Shown here piece by piece: positions 52,220-60,916 of a stretch of 64,000 bases of DNA; within the stretch, counting starts at the first letter, position 1, and each line of letters begins with the position of its first letter. The stretch is from Methylosinus sp. H3A (GTDB lineage Bacteria > Pseudomonadota > Alphaproteobacteria > Rhizobiales > Beijerinckiaceae). The position numbers and the translations under genes were made by a program. The stretch covers positions 4,327,450-4,391,449 of the forward strand of contig NZ_JADNQW010000005.1 in the NCBI RefSeq assembly GCF_015709455.1. Direction: 5' to 3'. Under the pieces are notes generated by a model. That model searched no databases. It had not been told where the DNA came from and saw nothing but the letters and a program-made list of their open reading frames with translations.

Positions 52220-52993
52220 TCAGTCGTTGCGGTCGCCGAACAGATAGAGCAGCGACTGGAACATGTTGATGAAGTCGAGATAGAGCGACAGAGCGCCGAA
52301 AATGCTCTGCTTCGCCACCACCTCGTGACCATAGCCAGCGCTCTGATAATAGCCGTCCTTGATCGACTGCGTGTCCCAGGCGGTGAGGCCCGCGAAGATG
52401 AACACCGACAGGATCGACAGGCCGAACTGCAGCGCGCTGCTCTGGAAGAACAGATTGACGAGGCTCGCGAGCACGAGGCCCCACAGGCCCATCACGAGGA
52501 AGGAGCCGAAGGCCGAGAGATCGCGCTTCGTCATATAGCCATAGAGGCTGAGGCCGCCGAAGGCCGCCGCGGTGATGAAGAACACCTTGGCGATGGACGC
52601 GCCGGTGAAGACGATCATGATCGACGACATCGACAACCCCATCACCGCCGAGAAGGCGAGGAAGAGGTTGCGAGCCGTCGCCGCGGAGATGCGGTCGGCG
52701 CGAAAGCCCAGGAAGAACACGAAGGCCAGCGGCGCCAGCATCACCACCCATTTCAGCGGGCTCGTGTAGAGCATCTGGCCGAAGGGCGTGAGCGCGATCT
52801 GGCGGCCGCCTTCCTTGGCCACGGCGAGCATATGCGTGCCGAGCGCCACGAATCCGGTGACGCCGAGACCCAGGACCATGTAATTATAGACGCCGAGCAT
52901 ATAGGCGCGCAGGCCCTGGTCGATCTCTGCCGTGCCGGCTCTGGAGACCCCGCCCCGATAGCCGAAGCTCGTGTTGCGGTCGAAATTGGACAT
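52220..52993 (-). CDS. Bax inhibitor-1/YccA family membrane protein
   Basis: A 257-residue protein with about seven membrane helices. The N-terminus has an AEIDQGLRAYMLGVYNYMVLGLG segment; later motifs are FFITAAAFGGLSLYGYMTKRDLSAFG, FAGLTAWDTQSIK and ALSLYLDFINMFQSLLYLFG, typical of BI-1 proteins. The C-terminal Asp pair proposed for the pH/calcium switch appears conserved. In bacteria these proteins act in membrane stress or with FtsH (YccA). The AGAGGA site supports the ATG. It is expressed alone. Confidence 0.92.
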   Translation of the reverse strand: MSNFDRNTSFGYRGGVSRAGTAEIDQGLRAYMLGVYNYMVLGLGVTGFVALGTHMLAVAKEGGRQIALTPFGQMLYTSPLKWVVMLAPLAFVFFLGFRADRISAATARNLFLAFSAVMGLSMSSIMIVFTGASIAKVFFITAAAFGGLSLYGYMTKRDLSAFGSFLVMGLWGLVLASLVNLFFQSSALQFGLSILSVFIFAGLTAWDTQSIKDGYYQSAGYGHEVVAKQSIFGALSLYLDFINMFQSLLYLFGDRND

Positions 52994-53365
52994 AGCATCC
53001 TCTCGAAAAAGGCCGCGCGGCCCGGTCTATCCGGCCAATCGGCGCGGTCCTCGACGCCGAATATGGCGTGCGAGCCGCAGAAAGACAAGAGTCCGCGGGG
53101 CGAATCCCGCAAAGACCGCGCCACGCCGAACAAAGCGCAAGCAAAGGCCGCAGTATTGCGTCGCCGACGCGCCCGAAACCTATCGGAAAAGACGGAAAAA
53201 AACGAAGCCCGCTCACGCTCTTGCCGCTCCGAGAGAATGCGCTAACATGCCGCATTGTCGCAGGCGGCGAGCGACCGGGTCGGCCGATCCGGCTCTCGCT
53301 TCGTCGTCGGAGCGAAGGCGCCCACGGAACGAGGCCCGCAACACATGCTCCATGGGGGAATCATC
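52994..53365. other. Intergenic region between the Bax inhibitor-1 gene and the exported protein gene
   Basis: About 370 bp between divergent genes. I see no supported gene and no clear promoter or hairpin of note. Confidence 0.45.
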
Positions 53366-54019
53366 ATGTCCGACAGCGGTCTTGTCCCGTTCTGGCGGTC
53401 GATCGATGGGGTTCTGCGTTCGGCGATCCGTTCCGCGCCGCCCATTCTCTTCGTCTTGCCGCTCATGCTTCTCGCCGCGGCCGCGCCCGCCTCGGCCCAT
53501 GGCCGGCTGGGCTCGGCAGAGGGCCGATGCCGGCTGTTCATCGGCCCCGACATAATGAATTTCACCGGCTATCTTCCGGACTCTTCGAAAAACGAATTCT
53601 GCGAGGACATTCCGGCGACCGGCCACACCATCATCGCGCTCGACGCCGAGCAGGACGAGCTTCGCGACATGGCGGTGGAGATAAGAATCGTCAAGGATGT
53701 CGGCGGCGAGGAGCGGGAGAACGCCGACATAAATGCGGTGACCGTCGCCTATCGCGGCCCGCGCACCTATCCGACCGGCACGATAAATTTCGAGCACGAC
53801 TTCCCGGATGCGGGCTATTTCGTCGGCATTGTGACGGTGACGGGCGAGCATGGCGAGCGCTGGGTGTCGCGCTTTCCCTTCTCCGTGGGCAAGAGCTTCA
53901 TGCGCACCCTGCCCTATTATCTGCTGATGGGCACGGGCGTGATCGCCATGTTCTTCATCTATCTGCGGCATCGGCCGATACATTCGCTGAAGACGGCCGA
54001 CGCCGAGCCCGCGGAGTAA
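53366..54019 (+). CDS. Exported, C-terminally anchored protein with predicted N-terminal His
   Basis: A 217-residue protein. The signal peptide (hydrophobic core residues 24-41) ends in PASA, so cleavage by signal peptidase I would expose H45 as the first mature residue (HGRLGS). The mature domain of about 130 residues is beta-rich, has two Cys (C55, C79) and ends with one membrane helix (about residues 183-200) and a short cytoplasmic tail. An N-terminal His is a copper ligand in CopC and LPMO proteins, so metal binding is a reasonable guess. I recognise no named family. GGGGAA precedes the ATG at 53366. Confidence 0.6.
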   Translation: MSDSGLVPFWRSIDGVLRSAIRSAPPILFVLPLMLLAAAAPASAHGRLGSAEGRCRLFIGPDIMNFTGYLPDSSKNEFCEDIPATGHTIIALDAEQDELRDMAVEIRIVKDVGGEERENADINAVTVAYRGPRTYPTGTINFEHDFPDAGYFVGIVTVTGEHGERWVSRFPFSVGKSFMRTLPYYLLMGTGVIAMFFIYLRHRPIHSLKTADAEPAE

Positions 54020-54032
54020 TCCACCGCGCGCT

Positions 54033-54060
54033 GTCCAAGTCTGTCAGTCCAAGTCTGTCA
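54033..54060. repeat. 14-bp tandem duplication at the 3' end of the lytic transglycosylase gene
   Basis: TCCAAGTCTGTCAG occurs twice in direct succession (54033-54046 and 54047-54060), the second copy covering the stop codon of the minus-strand gene. Recent slippage is likely; no function is evident. Confidence 0.85.
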
Positions 54061-54912
54061 GTCGCCGGCGCCTTTGATCTTGTCGGCGAGCAGGGCGATG
54101 GTCTTGGAATAGACCTTCGCCTTGTTCCATTCGAGCAGCGCCGGGAAATTGGGCTCGCCCTCGTCCCAGCCGGCGCCCGGCTTCCAGCCGGAGCCTTGCA
54201 GAAAATTGGCCGTGGAGGCGAGCACATCGGCCGTATCGTGAACGAGATCGCGCTTGCCGTCGCCGTCGAAATCGACGGCGAATTTCAGATAGGACGAGGG
54301 CATGAACTGCGTCTGGCCGATCTCTCCGGCCCAGGCGCCGCGCATTTGCGCAGGGTCGAGATCGCCGCGTTGGACGATGCGCAGAGCGTCGAGCAATTCG
54401 GCGCGGAACCTGTCGGAGCGGCGGCAATCATAAGCGAGCGTCGCCAGAGCGCGAATCGTCGAGAAATTGCCGAGATAGGCGCCGAAATCCGTCTCCAGCC
54501 CCCAGATCGCGACGAGAACCGGCCCCGGCACGCCATATTTCTGCTCGATCCGCTTGAACAGCGCCGCATGTTTGAGCAACAGCGAGCGCCCCTTGCTCAC
54601 GCGGAAGGAATTGGCCATGCGGGCGGAGAATTGCTCGAAGGTCTGGCGAAACACCTTCTGCCCGCGGTCATGCGAGATCACCGAACGGTCGTAGAACACG
54701 TCGGCGAGCGCCGAATCGATCGCCGGCTTGGCGACTCCCGCCGCCGCGGCCTCGCGCCGGAAACCCTCGAGCCAGGGCTCGAAGCCCTCGCCATTGCGTC
54801 CGCATTCGGCCGCCCGCCCGCTCGCCGGGGCGAGCCCCAGCACGAACGCCAGAGCCGCGACGCCGAGCGCCGTAATCATTCGATTCTTCTGAGACATCTC
54901 GCGCTTTCCCAT
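54058..54912 (-). CDS. Lytic murein transglycosylase (MltB family)
   Basis: A 284-residue periplasmic enzyme that cleaves peptidoglycan with formation of 1,6-anhydroMurNAc. A signal peptide is followed by an MltB-type domain with the catalytic Glu in AIWGLETDFGAYLG, and GAWAGEIGQTQFMPSSYL and DFDGDGKRDLV. It lacks a lipobox, so it is probably soluble. An alternative start lies 15 bp downstream (54897). It is shorter than some MltB proteins because no C-terminal peptidoglycan-binding domain is present. Confidence 0.92.
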   Translation of the reverse strand: MGKREMSQKNRMITALGVAALAFVLGLAPASGRAAECGRNGEGFEPWLEGFRREAAAAGVAKPAIDSALADVFYDRSVISHDRGQKVFRQTFEQFSARMANSFRVSKGRSLLLKHAALFKRIEQKYGVPGPVLVAIWGLETDFGAYLGNFSTIRALATLAYDCRRSDRFRAELLDALRIVQRGDLDPAQMRGAWAGEIGQTQFMPSSYLKFAVDFDGDGKRDLVHDTADVLASTANFLQGSGWKPGAGWDEGEPNFPALLEWNKAKVYSKTIALLADKIKGAGD

Positions 54913-55066
54913 CTCTCGGGCGAAGCCCGCCGCGGCTCTTTAGTCCATGAGAGCGCGGCCGCAGCATGGCGACGCTTTCGCAAATCTCAAAAATATCGGG
55001 TCGAACTTTCGGCGCAGACTAGCTCGCGCCGGTTAGCGGGCCGTTGCCGAAGCGCGGCGAAATTTC

Positions 55067-55081
55067 GTTCTCATATTGTTC
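55067..55081. promoter_or_regulatory. LexA (SOS) box upstream of comM
   Basis: GTTCTCATATTGTTC exactly fits the alphaproteobacterial LexA consensus GTTC-N7-GTTC. It lies 83 bp before the comM start, a suitable place to block transcription. comM has been listed among LexA-controlled genes in Alphaproteobacteria (from memory). Binding here is inferred. Confidence 0.65.
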
Positions 55082-55163
55082 TTGCCGTGGCGAGACGCCG
55101 CGTCTACTATGGCGACGTCCGCGTTGGAGCGCTTTCTTTCTGCTCGGAGTCGGAGCTTTCGCC

Positions 55164-56702
55164 ATGGTGGTCAGGGTCTCGACGGTCGCCTTCGAGGGGA
55201 TCGAAGCCAAGCCGGTCGACGTTCAGGTCCAGATCGCCAGCGGCAATGTGGTGTTCACCCTGGTCGGCCTTCCCGACAAGGCGGTCGCCGAATCGCGGGA
55301 GCGGGTGCGGGCGGCGCTCGTCGCCTCCGGCCTCGCGCTGCCGGCCAAGCGCATCACCGTCAATCTGGCGCCGGCCGACATGCCCAAGGAGGGCAGCCAT
55401 TACGATCTGCCGATCGCGCTCGGCGTGATGGCGGCGATCGGCGCCATCCCTTCGGACGCGCTGGACGGCTATACGGTGCTCGGCGAATTGGGGCTCGACG
55501 GCGCGATCGCGCCGGTCGCCGGCGTGCTGCCCGCGGCCGTCGCCGCCAATATGCGGGGCCATGGGCTCGTCTGTCCGCGCCAATGCGGGCCGGAGGCCGC
55601 CTGGGCGTCCAACGAGATGGAGGTGATCGCGCCGCGCTCGCTGATCCAGCTCGTCAACCATCTGAAGGGAACGCAGGTTCTCGCGCGGCCGGAGCCAGCG
55701 GTGCGCGCCGCCGCGGCGGACCTCCCGGACCTCGCCGACATCAAGGGCCAGGAGAGCGCCAAACGGGCGCTGGAGATCGCCGCCGCCGGCGGCCACAATC
55801 TCTTGATGAACGGCCCGCCCGGCGCCGGCAAATCCATGCTGGCGGCGCGGCTTCCCTCCATTCTGCCGCCGCTGTCGCCGCGCGAGCTGCTCGAAGTCTC
55901 GATGATCCATTCCGTCGCCGGCGAGATCGCGGGCGGCGAGCTCACCGATCGGCGCCCCTATCGCGCGCCGCACCATTCCGCCTCTATGGCGGCGCTGGTC
56001 GGAGGCGGCGCCCATGCGCGTCCGGGCGAGATTTCGCTCGCCCACAATGGCGTTCTGTTCCTCGACGAATTGCCGGAATTCCAAGCGCAGGCGCTCGACG
56101 GTCTGCGCCAGCCGCTGGAGACCGGCGAGGTCGCCGTCTCGCGCGCCAATCACCGCGCTGTCTATCCCGCCCGCTTCCAGCTCGTCGCGGCGATGAACCC
56201 GTGCCGTTGCGGCTATGCGCTCGAACCGGGCTTCGCCTGCCGCCGCCAGCCCAATGAACGCTGCCTCGCGCAATATCAGGCGCGGCTCTCCGGCCCGCTG
56301 ATCGACCGTTTCGATCTGCGGATCGAGGTTCCCGCCGTGTCGGCGGCCGATCTCGTTTTGCCGCCGCCGGCCGAGGGCTCGGCCGAGGTCGCGGCGCGCG
56401 TCGCCGCGGCCCGCGACCGCCAGCGCCGGCGCTATGAAAAGCTCGGTCTCGCCGGCTCCACCACCAATGCGAGCGCTCCGGCGAGCGCGATCGACAAGGC
56501 CGCCGCGCTCGACGCCTCCGGGACGGCGCTGATCCGCGACGCCGCCGAACGCCTCGGGCTCTCGGCGCGCGGCTTTCACCGCGCGCTGAAGCTCGCCCGC
56601 ACCATCGCCGATCTCGACAATTCGGACGCGATCGCGCGCCGCCATCTCGCCGAAGCTCTCGCCTATCGAGGCGGCTCCGCCGGAGCGCGCGCCGCCGCCT
56701 GA
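55164..56702 (+). CDS. comM: ComM/YifB family Mg-chelatase-related AAA+ helicase
   Basis: A 512-residue protein. An N-terminal lon-protease-like domain (VDVQVQIASGNVVFTLVGLPDKAV) is followed by an AAA+ ATPase with Walker A GPPGAGKS (residues 217-224), Walker B NGVLFLDELPEF, and a C-terminal Mg-chelatase-type domain with Cys-containing NPCRCGY ... CRRQPNERC. ComM is a hexameric helicase that promotes branch migration in natural transformation and recombination. The ATG at 55164 gives the usual start (MVVRVSTVAFEG). A LexA box lies upstream. Confidence 0.94.
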   Translation: MVVRVSTVAFEGIEAKPVDVQVQIASGNVVFTLVGLPDKAVAESRERVRAALVASGLALPAKRITVNLAPADMPKEGSHYDLPIALGVMAAIGAIPSDALDGYTVLGELGLDGAIAPVAGVLPAAVAANMRGHGLVCPRQCGPEAAWASNEMEVIAPRSLIQLVNHLKGTQVLARPEPAVRAAAADLPDLADIKGQESAKRALEIAAAGGHNLLMNGPPGAGKSMLAARLPSILPPLSPRELLEVSMIHSVAGEIAGGELTDRRPYRAPHHSASMAALVGGGAHARPGEISLAHNGVLFLDELPEFQAQALDGLRQPLETGEVAVSRANHRAVYPARFQLVAAMNPCRCGYALEPGFACRRQPNERCLAQYQARLSGPLIDRFDLRIEVPAVSAADLVLPPPAEGSAEVAARVAAARDRQRRRYEKLGLAGSTTNASAPASAIDKAAALDASGTALIRDAAERLGLSARGFHRALKLARTIADLDNSDAIARRHLAEALAYRGGSAGARAAA

Positions 56703-56786
56703 GCTCACGCCCTGCCGATCAATTCATACTTTTCTCGCGATTGTCGTGAAATAACCGCCTTCATCGAATGGTTTTGGACGCTCCGT

Positions 56787-58553
56787 ATGCCCCCTGTCCC
56801 CAATTGCGTCTTCGTCGCCTTCGCTTTCCTCGTCACGCTCGTCGCGGCCGGCTGGCTCTGGTTTCTGCGCGCGCGCCGGGCGCTGCGCCGCCGGGCCGTG
56901 GAGACCGAGCTCGAAGGATTGCGCGATGAAATCTGGGAGCTGCGCGCCGCCGCCGCCGCGCGCGACCGCGCCGAGGCGGCGAGCCAGGCCAAATCGCGCT
57001 TCCTCGCCACGGTGAGCCATGAGATCCGCACGCCGCTCAACGGCGTGCTCGGCCTCGCGCAATTGCTGGCGGCGACGCGGCTCGACGCCGAGCAGGCGAG
57101 CTATGTCGACGCGATCGCCGCCTCCGGCCGTTCGCTCGCCCAGCTCATCGACGATATTCTCGATTTCTCCAAGATCGAGGCGGGCAAGATCGAGCTCGAG
57201 GTCGAGCCTTTCGCTCTGACGCCGCTCGTCGAAGGCGTCGTGGAGCTGCTGGCGCCGCGCGCGCAGGCCAAGCATCTCGAGATCGCGAGCTATATCGCGC
57301 CGGACGCGCCGGAGACCGTCGCCGGAGACGCCGCGCGCGTGCGCCAGATTCTCGTCAATCTCGCCGGCAATGCGGTGAATTTCACCGCGAGCGGCGGCGT
57401 CGGCCTCAGCGTCGAGCGCGACGCCAAAGGCGCGCTCGTCTTTCGTGTCGCCGACACCGGGCCGGGGGTCGCGCCGGCGGCGCGCGAGATCATCTTCGAG
57501 GAATTCGAGCAGGGCGACGGCTCCTCGACGCGCCGGCACGGCGGCACCGGCCTCGGCCTCGCCATCTCGCGCCATCTCGCCGCGCTGATGGGCGGCCGGC
57601 TGGAGATCGAAGAGGGGTCGGGCTCGAGCTCGGGCGCCGTCTTCGCCTTCACTCTGCCGCGCGGGCCGCACGCCCTCTTCGACGACCGCGCGCGCGAGCG
57701 CAAGAAGCCGCTCGCCGGCTCCAGCGTGTTGATCGTCTCTCCGACGATCTTCGAAGGCCCCTTCATGGCCGAGATCCTGCGCGGCGCCGGGGCGCAGGCG
57801 GAGATCGCGCGCGACGAGGCGCGCGGCGCCGACCTCCTCGGCGCAGCGACGGAGGGGCAGTTCGATTGCGTCGTCGTCGACTGCGCCTTCGGCGAGGCGG
57901 CGACCGAGCGTCTCGCGGACGAAGCGCGGCGCGCCGGCGCCGGCCGCGTGTTCCTGATGTTTTCGCCCATGGAGCGGCGCGCCTTCGGCGAGGCGGCGCT
58001 GCGCCATTTCGACGGCTGGCTGGTGAAGCCGGTGCGCGCGGCCTCGCTCGTCGAGCGCCTGTCGACAGCCCCGCCGCCGACGCGCAACGAGACGGGATTC
58101 GTCGCGCCGGCGCCGACGCTCGCCGGACGGCGCGTGCTCGTCGCCGAGGACAATGACGTCAATGCGCTGATCGTCTGCCGTCATCTCGAGAAGCTCGGCG
58201 CGCTGGTCACGCGCGCCGAGGACGGCGCCCGCGCCGTCGAGCTCGCGCGAACCGCGATCGGCGGGCGCATGCGGCCTTTCGACGTCATTTTGATGGATGT
58301 GTTCATGCCCGAGCTCGACGGGCTCGAGGCGACCCGCCTGATTCGGGCTGAGGAGGCGCGCATGGGCGCGAGCCGGCGCCCGATCGTCGCGCTGACCGCC
58401 AGCGCGCTCGAGGAGGACGAGCGCGCCGCGCGCGGCGCCGGCGTCGACTTCCTGCTGACGAAGCCGGTCGAATTCGACGCTCTGTCGGAGGCGATCCTGG
58501 AGGCGATCGAAGGCTCCCGCCGCCGCGCGGCCGGGGCCCGCGAAGCGATCTGA
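56787..58553 (+). CDS. Hybrid sensor histidine kinase with two receiver domains
   Basis: A 588-residue protein. One N-terminal membrane segment (residues 7-27) is followed by a coiled linker, HisKA with H78 in [17 protein letters not shown], and an ATPase domain ([27 protein letters not shown]). The first receiver is degenerate: the acidic pair is replaced by Ser-Pro (VLIVSPTIF). The second is complete, with VAEDN and phosphoacceptor D504 in [13 protein letters not shown]. The input signal is unknown. No phosphotransfer or output gene is adjacent. It lies 84 bp after comM. Confidence 0.92.
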   Translation: MPPVPNCVFVAFAFLVTLVAAGWLWFLRARRALRRRAVETELEGLRDEIWELRAAAAARDRAEAASQAKSRFLATVSHEIRTPLNGVLGLAQLLAATRLDAEQASYVDAIAASGRSLAQLIDDILDFSKIEAGKIELEVEPFALTPLVEGVVELLAPRAQAKHLEIASYIAPDAPETVAGDAARVRQILVNLAGNAVNFTASGGVGLSVERDAKGALVFRVADTGPGVAPAAREIIFEEFEQGDGSSTRRHGGTGLGLAISRHLAALMGGRLEIEEGSGSSSGAVFAFTLPRGPHALFDDRARERKKPLAGSSVLIVSPTIFEGPFMAEILRGAGAQAEIARDEARGADLLGAATEGQFDCVVVDCAFGEAATERLADEARRAGAGRVFLMFSPMERRAFGEAALRHFDGWLVKPVRAASLVERLSTAPPPTRNETGFVAPAPTLAGRRVLVAEDNDVNALIVCRHLEKLGALVTRAEDGARAVELARTAIGGRMRPFDVILMDVFMPELDGLEATRLIRAEEARMGASRRPIVALTASALEEDERAARGAGVDFLLTKPVEFDALSEAILEAIEGSRRRAAGAREAI

Positions 58554-58678
58554 CCTTTTGCGATCCTGCGCCGCGCTTCGCCGCAGCCACAAAAAAGAAA
58601 AAATTTCGCCCTGCGCCCGCGTCACAATGGGCGCGCGGGGAGATTGCGAACGGTCACGCCCGAGTCGTGGAGAACAGA

Positions 58679-60676
58679 ATGTCGAGACGAAAAAATTTGC
58701 TGCTCGCGGGACTGATGACGCCATCGCTGGCGCTCGGCCCGCAAGCCGCCGTCGTCGCGCCGGCCGCGGCCGGCGAAGGCCTCGTGCTGGCGCAGGCCGC
58801 GCCGCCGGGCGTCGATCCGAACCCGAATCACGACAGGCGCTCGCCGCTGCAGCGACCGGCTCCGGCTCCCGCTCCGGCTCCGGCCCCCGCTCCACGACTA
58901 GCGCCGCCGCCATCCGCTGCGCCCTTCCACCCCGCGCCCGCCCTGCATGCGCCTGCGCCACAGCCTAGCCCGCGCCCGGCGCCGCAACCCGCCCCATACC
59001 CCGGAGCCGGCGCCCCGCCGCCGCACCCCCAATTGCGCGCAGCGCCCCCGCACGAGGCTCCGGCACGCGCGCCCGTAGCGCCGGCGATCATCTATTCGCC
59101 GCAGCAGCCCGCGCCGATTCGGCAAGCTCCGCCGCCGCATCCGGCGCCGTCGCTCCGCCCGCCGGCCGCGCCGAGCAGCCCCGCTGCTCCCGCTCCCGCT
59201 GCAGGCTCGCTCGCTCCTCCGGCGCCGCGTGAAGGCCATGCGCCGCCCTTGCGTCCGGCCCCGCAGGCTCCGGTCGCTGCGCCGGCCGGCGGACCACAAA
59301 CCGGCGCCGCCCCCGTCGTCGCGACGCCTCCTCGTTCGGAGGCCCCTCCCGCCGGCGGCGCCCAGAGCGGTCCTCGAGGCGACCATCCGGGAGCGCCCCC
59401 GCATCTCGGCGGCCCGCAACCGGCGCCCGCCGAAAGCGGCGAATCCGAGCCCCTGGCGCCGCATGGCCGACCGCCGGCGTCGCCTGCGCAAAGCGGTAAT
59501 TTCCTCCCCGCGTCGCCCCCGCCCGGCGCGGCGCCGCGTCCCAACGGCCCGCCGCCCAGCGGCCCGGCCGGAGATCACAGCGGTCGCCTCCCGCCGCCCG
59601 TCGGCCCCGGCGCGCCGCCTGCCGGCGCCCCGCCCCAGGCGGCCGCCCCCTTTGGAGCGCCGCCGCCCGCTCCGCCTCACGCCGGCGGACCGCGCGTTTC
59701 GCCAGCCGCCGCGGCGGCCATCGGCGCGGCGGCCGGCCTCGTCGGCGGCTTCGTGCTGAGCCAGCCGGGCTCGCATCGCCTGGACGACGTCCACTCGCGC
59801 CGGCAGCAATTCGAGCGCGACGGCGTCTTCGTCGTGCAGGAGCCCGGCCGCACCATCGTGCGCGACGGCGACGGCGCCTTTATCCGCCACGACGAGAACG
59901 AACGCTTCCGCGAGCTCGGCGGCAATCTGCGCAGCGAAAAGCGCGGCGGCGAATATGTGAGCGTCTACGCCCGACGCGACGGCGGCGAAGTGCTGACCTT
60001 CACCGACGCCAATGGCGTGCTGCTGCGCCGGCTGCGCCGCTTCCCCGACGGCCGGGAGATCATTCTCATCGACAATGGCTTCCGCGGCCCGCCGCGCGGC
60101 TTCGCGGAGGAGGTCGTCGTGCTGCCGCCGCCGCCGATCGAGATCGCGCCCGACGCCTATGTCGTCGATTACGGCGCGGCCGACGAGCGTCTGCTCTATG
60201 AGACGCTGACGGCGCCGCCGCTCGCGCCCATGCCGCGCCGCTACACGCTGGACGAAATCCGCTACAGTTCGTCGCTGCGCGCCTATACGCGCAGCGTCGA
60301 CATAGACACGATCAATTTCGACACCGGCTCCTGGGCGATCACGCCGGATCAGGCGCAGCGGCTCGTGCTCGTCGCCGAGGCGCTCAATGAGGCGATCAGG
60401 CGCAATCCGGCGGAAGTGTTCCTCATCGAGGGCCACACCGACGCGGTCGGCTCGGACATCGACAATCTGTCGCTCTCCGATCATCGCGCGCAGGCGGTGG
60501 CGACGATCTTGTCGCGCGACTTCGGCGTGCCGCCCGAAAATCTGACGACGCAGGGCTATGGCGAGCAACATCTCAAAGTGCAGACGCAAGGCCCCTCGCG
60601 CGAGAACCGCCGCGTGACCGTGCGTCGCATCACGCCGCTGCTGAACGGCCCGCAGGCCCAGACGCAGCGACGCTGA
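58679..60676 (+). CDS. OmpA-like protein with a long Pro/Ala-rich region
   Basis: About 665 residues. A signal-like N-terminus is followed by a disordered Pro/Ala-rich stretch (about residues 40-345, with APAPAP runs), a short hydrophobic Ala/Gly segment with glycine zipper character (AAIGAAAGLVGGFVL), a middle domain of short beta units with many Arg/Asp/Gly, and a C-terminal OmpA-type peptidoglycan-binding domain (FLIEGHTDAVGSDIDNLSLSDHRAQAV). It probably links the outer envelope to peptidoglycan. GTGGAGA precedes the ATG at 58679. A strong terminator follows at 60731. Confidence 0.85.
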   Translation: MSRRKNLLLAGLMTPSLALGPQAAVVAPAAAGEGLVLAQAAPPGVDPNPNHDRRSPLQRPAPAPAPAPAPAPRLAPPPSAAPFHPAPALHAPAPQPSPRPAPQPAPYPGAGAPPPHPQLRAAPPHEAPARAPVAPAIIYSPQQPAPIRQAPPPHPAPSLRPPAAPSSPAAPAPAAGSLAPPAPREGHAPPLRPAPQAPVAAPAGGPQTGAAPVVATPPRSEAPPAGGAQSGPRGDHPGAPPHLGGPQPAPAESGESEPLAPHGRPPASPAQSGNFLPASPPPGAAPRPNGPPPSGPAGDHSGRLPPPVGPGAPPAGAPPQAAAPFGAPPPAPPHAGGPRVSPAAAAAIGAAAGLVGGFVLSQPGSHRLDDVHSRRQQFERDGVFVVQEPGRTIVRDGDGAFIRHDENERFRELGGNLRSEKRGGEYVSVYARRDGGEVLTFTDANGVLLRRLRRFPDGREIILIDNGFRGPPRGFAEEVVVLPPPPIEIAPDAYVVDYGAADERLLYETLTAPPLAPMPRRYTLDEIRYSSSLRAYTRSVDIDTINFDTGSWAITPDQAQRLVLVAEALNEAIRRNPAEVFLIEGHTDAVGSDIDNLSLSDHRAQAVATILSRDFGVPPENLTTQGYGEQHLKVQTQGPSRENRRVTVRRITPLLNGPQAQTQRR

Positions 60677-60730
60677 GCGAATGACGACGGCGCGCAGACT
60701 CTCGCGCGCCGTCGCTTCCGACGCGGGAGT

Positions 60731-60785
60731 CCGAGAGTCTCTCCGTGTTTCAATGAAACACGGAGAGACTCTCGGCTTTTGTTTT
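60731..60785 (+). terminator. Long perfect rho-independent terminator
   Basis: A perfect inverted repeat of 22 bp per arm (60731-60752 and 60754-60775; arm starts CCGAGAGTCTCTCC) followed by CTTTTGTTTT. It lies 54 bp after the OmpA-like gene. The arm shares AGTCTCTCCGTGTTTCA-like features with the rplS terminator stem at 30813. Confidence 0.85.
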
Positions 60786-60916
60786 CGCGACGAGAGCCTG
60801 AAGGCTCGCGGTCCAGATCCCGCGTCGTCACAAAAGTTTCGCCCGCTCGTGATCTAACGATCCGAGGCGCTCGCGACAAAAGCGCGAGCGCGACAAGAGC
60901 GGAGACGATACGCGAA

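Noticed and set aside
58898..60589. 563-aa Arg/Gly-rich frame antisense to the OmpA-like gene
   Set aside because: Shadow of the Pro/Ala-rich region; no recognisable domain.
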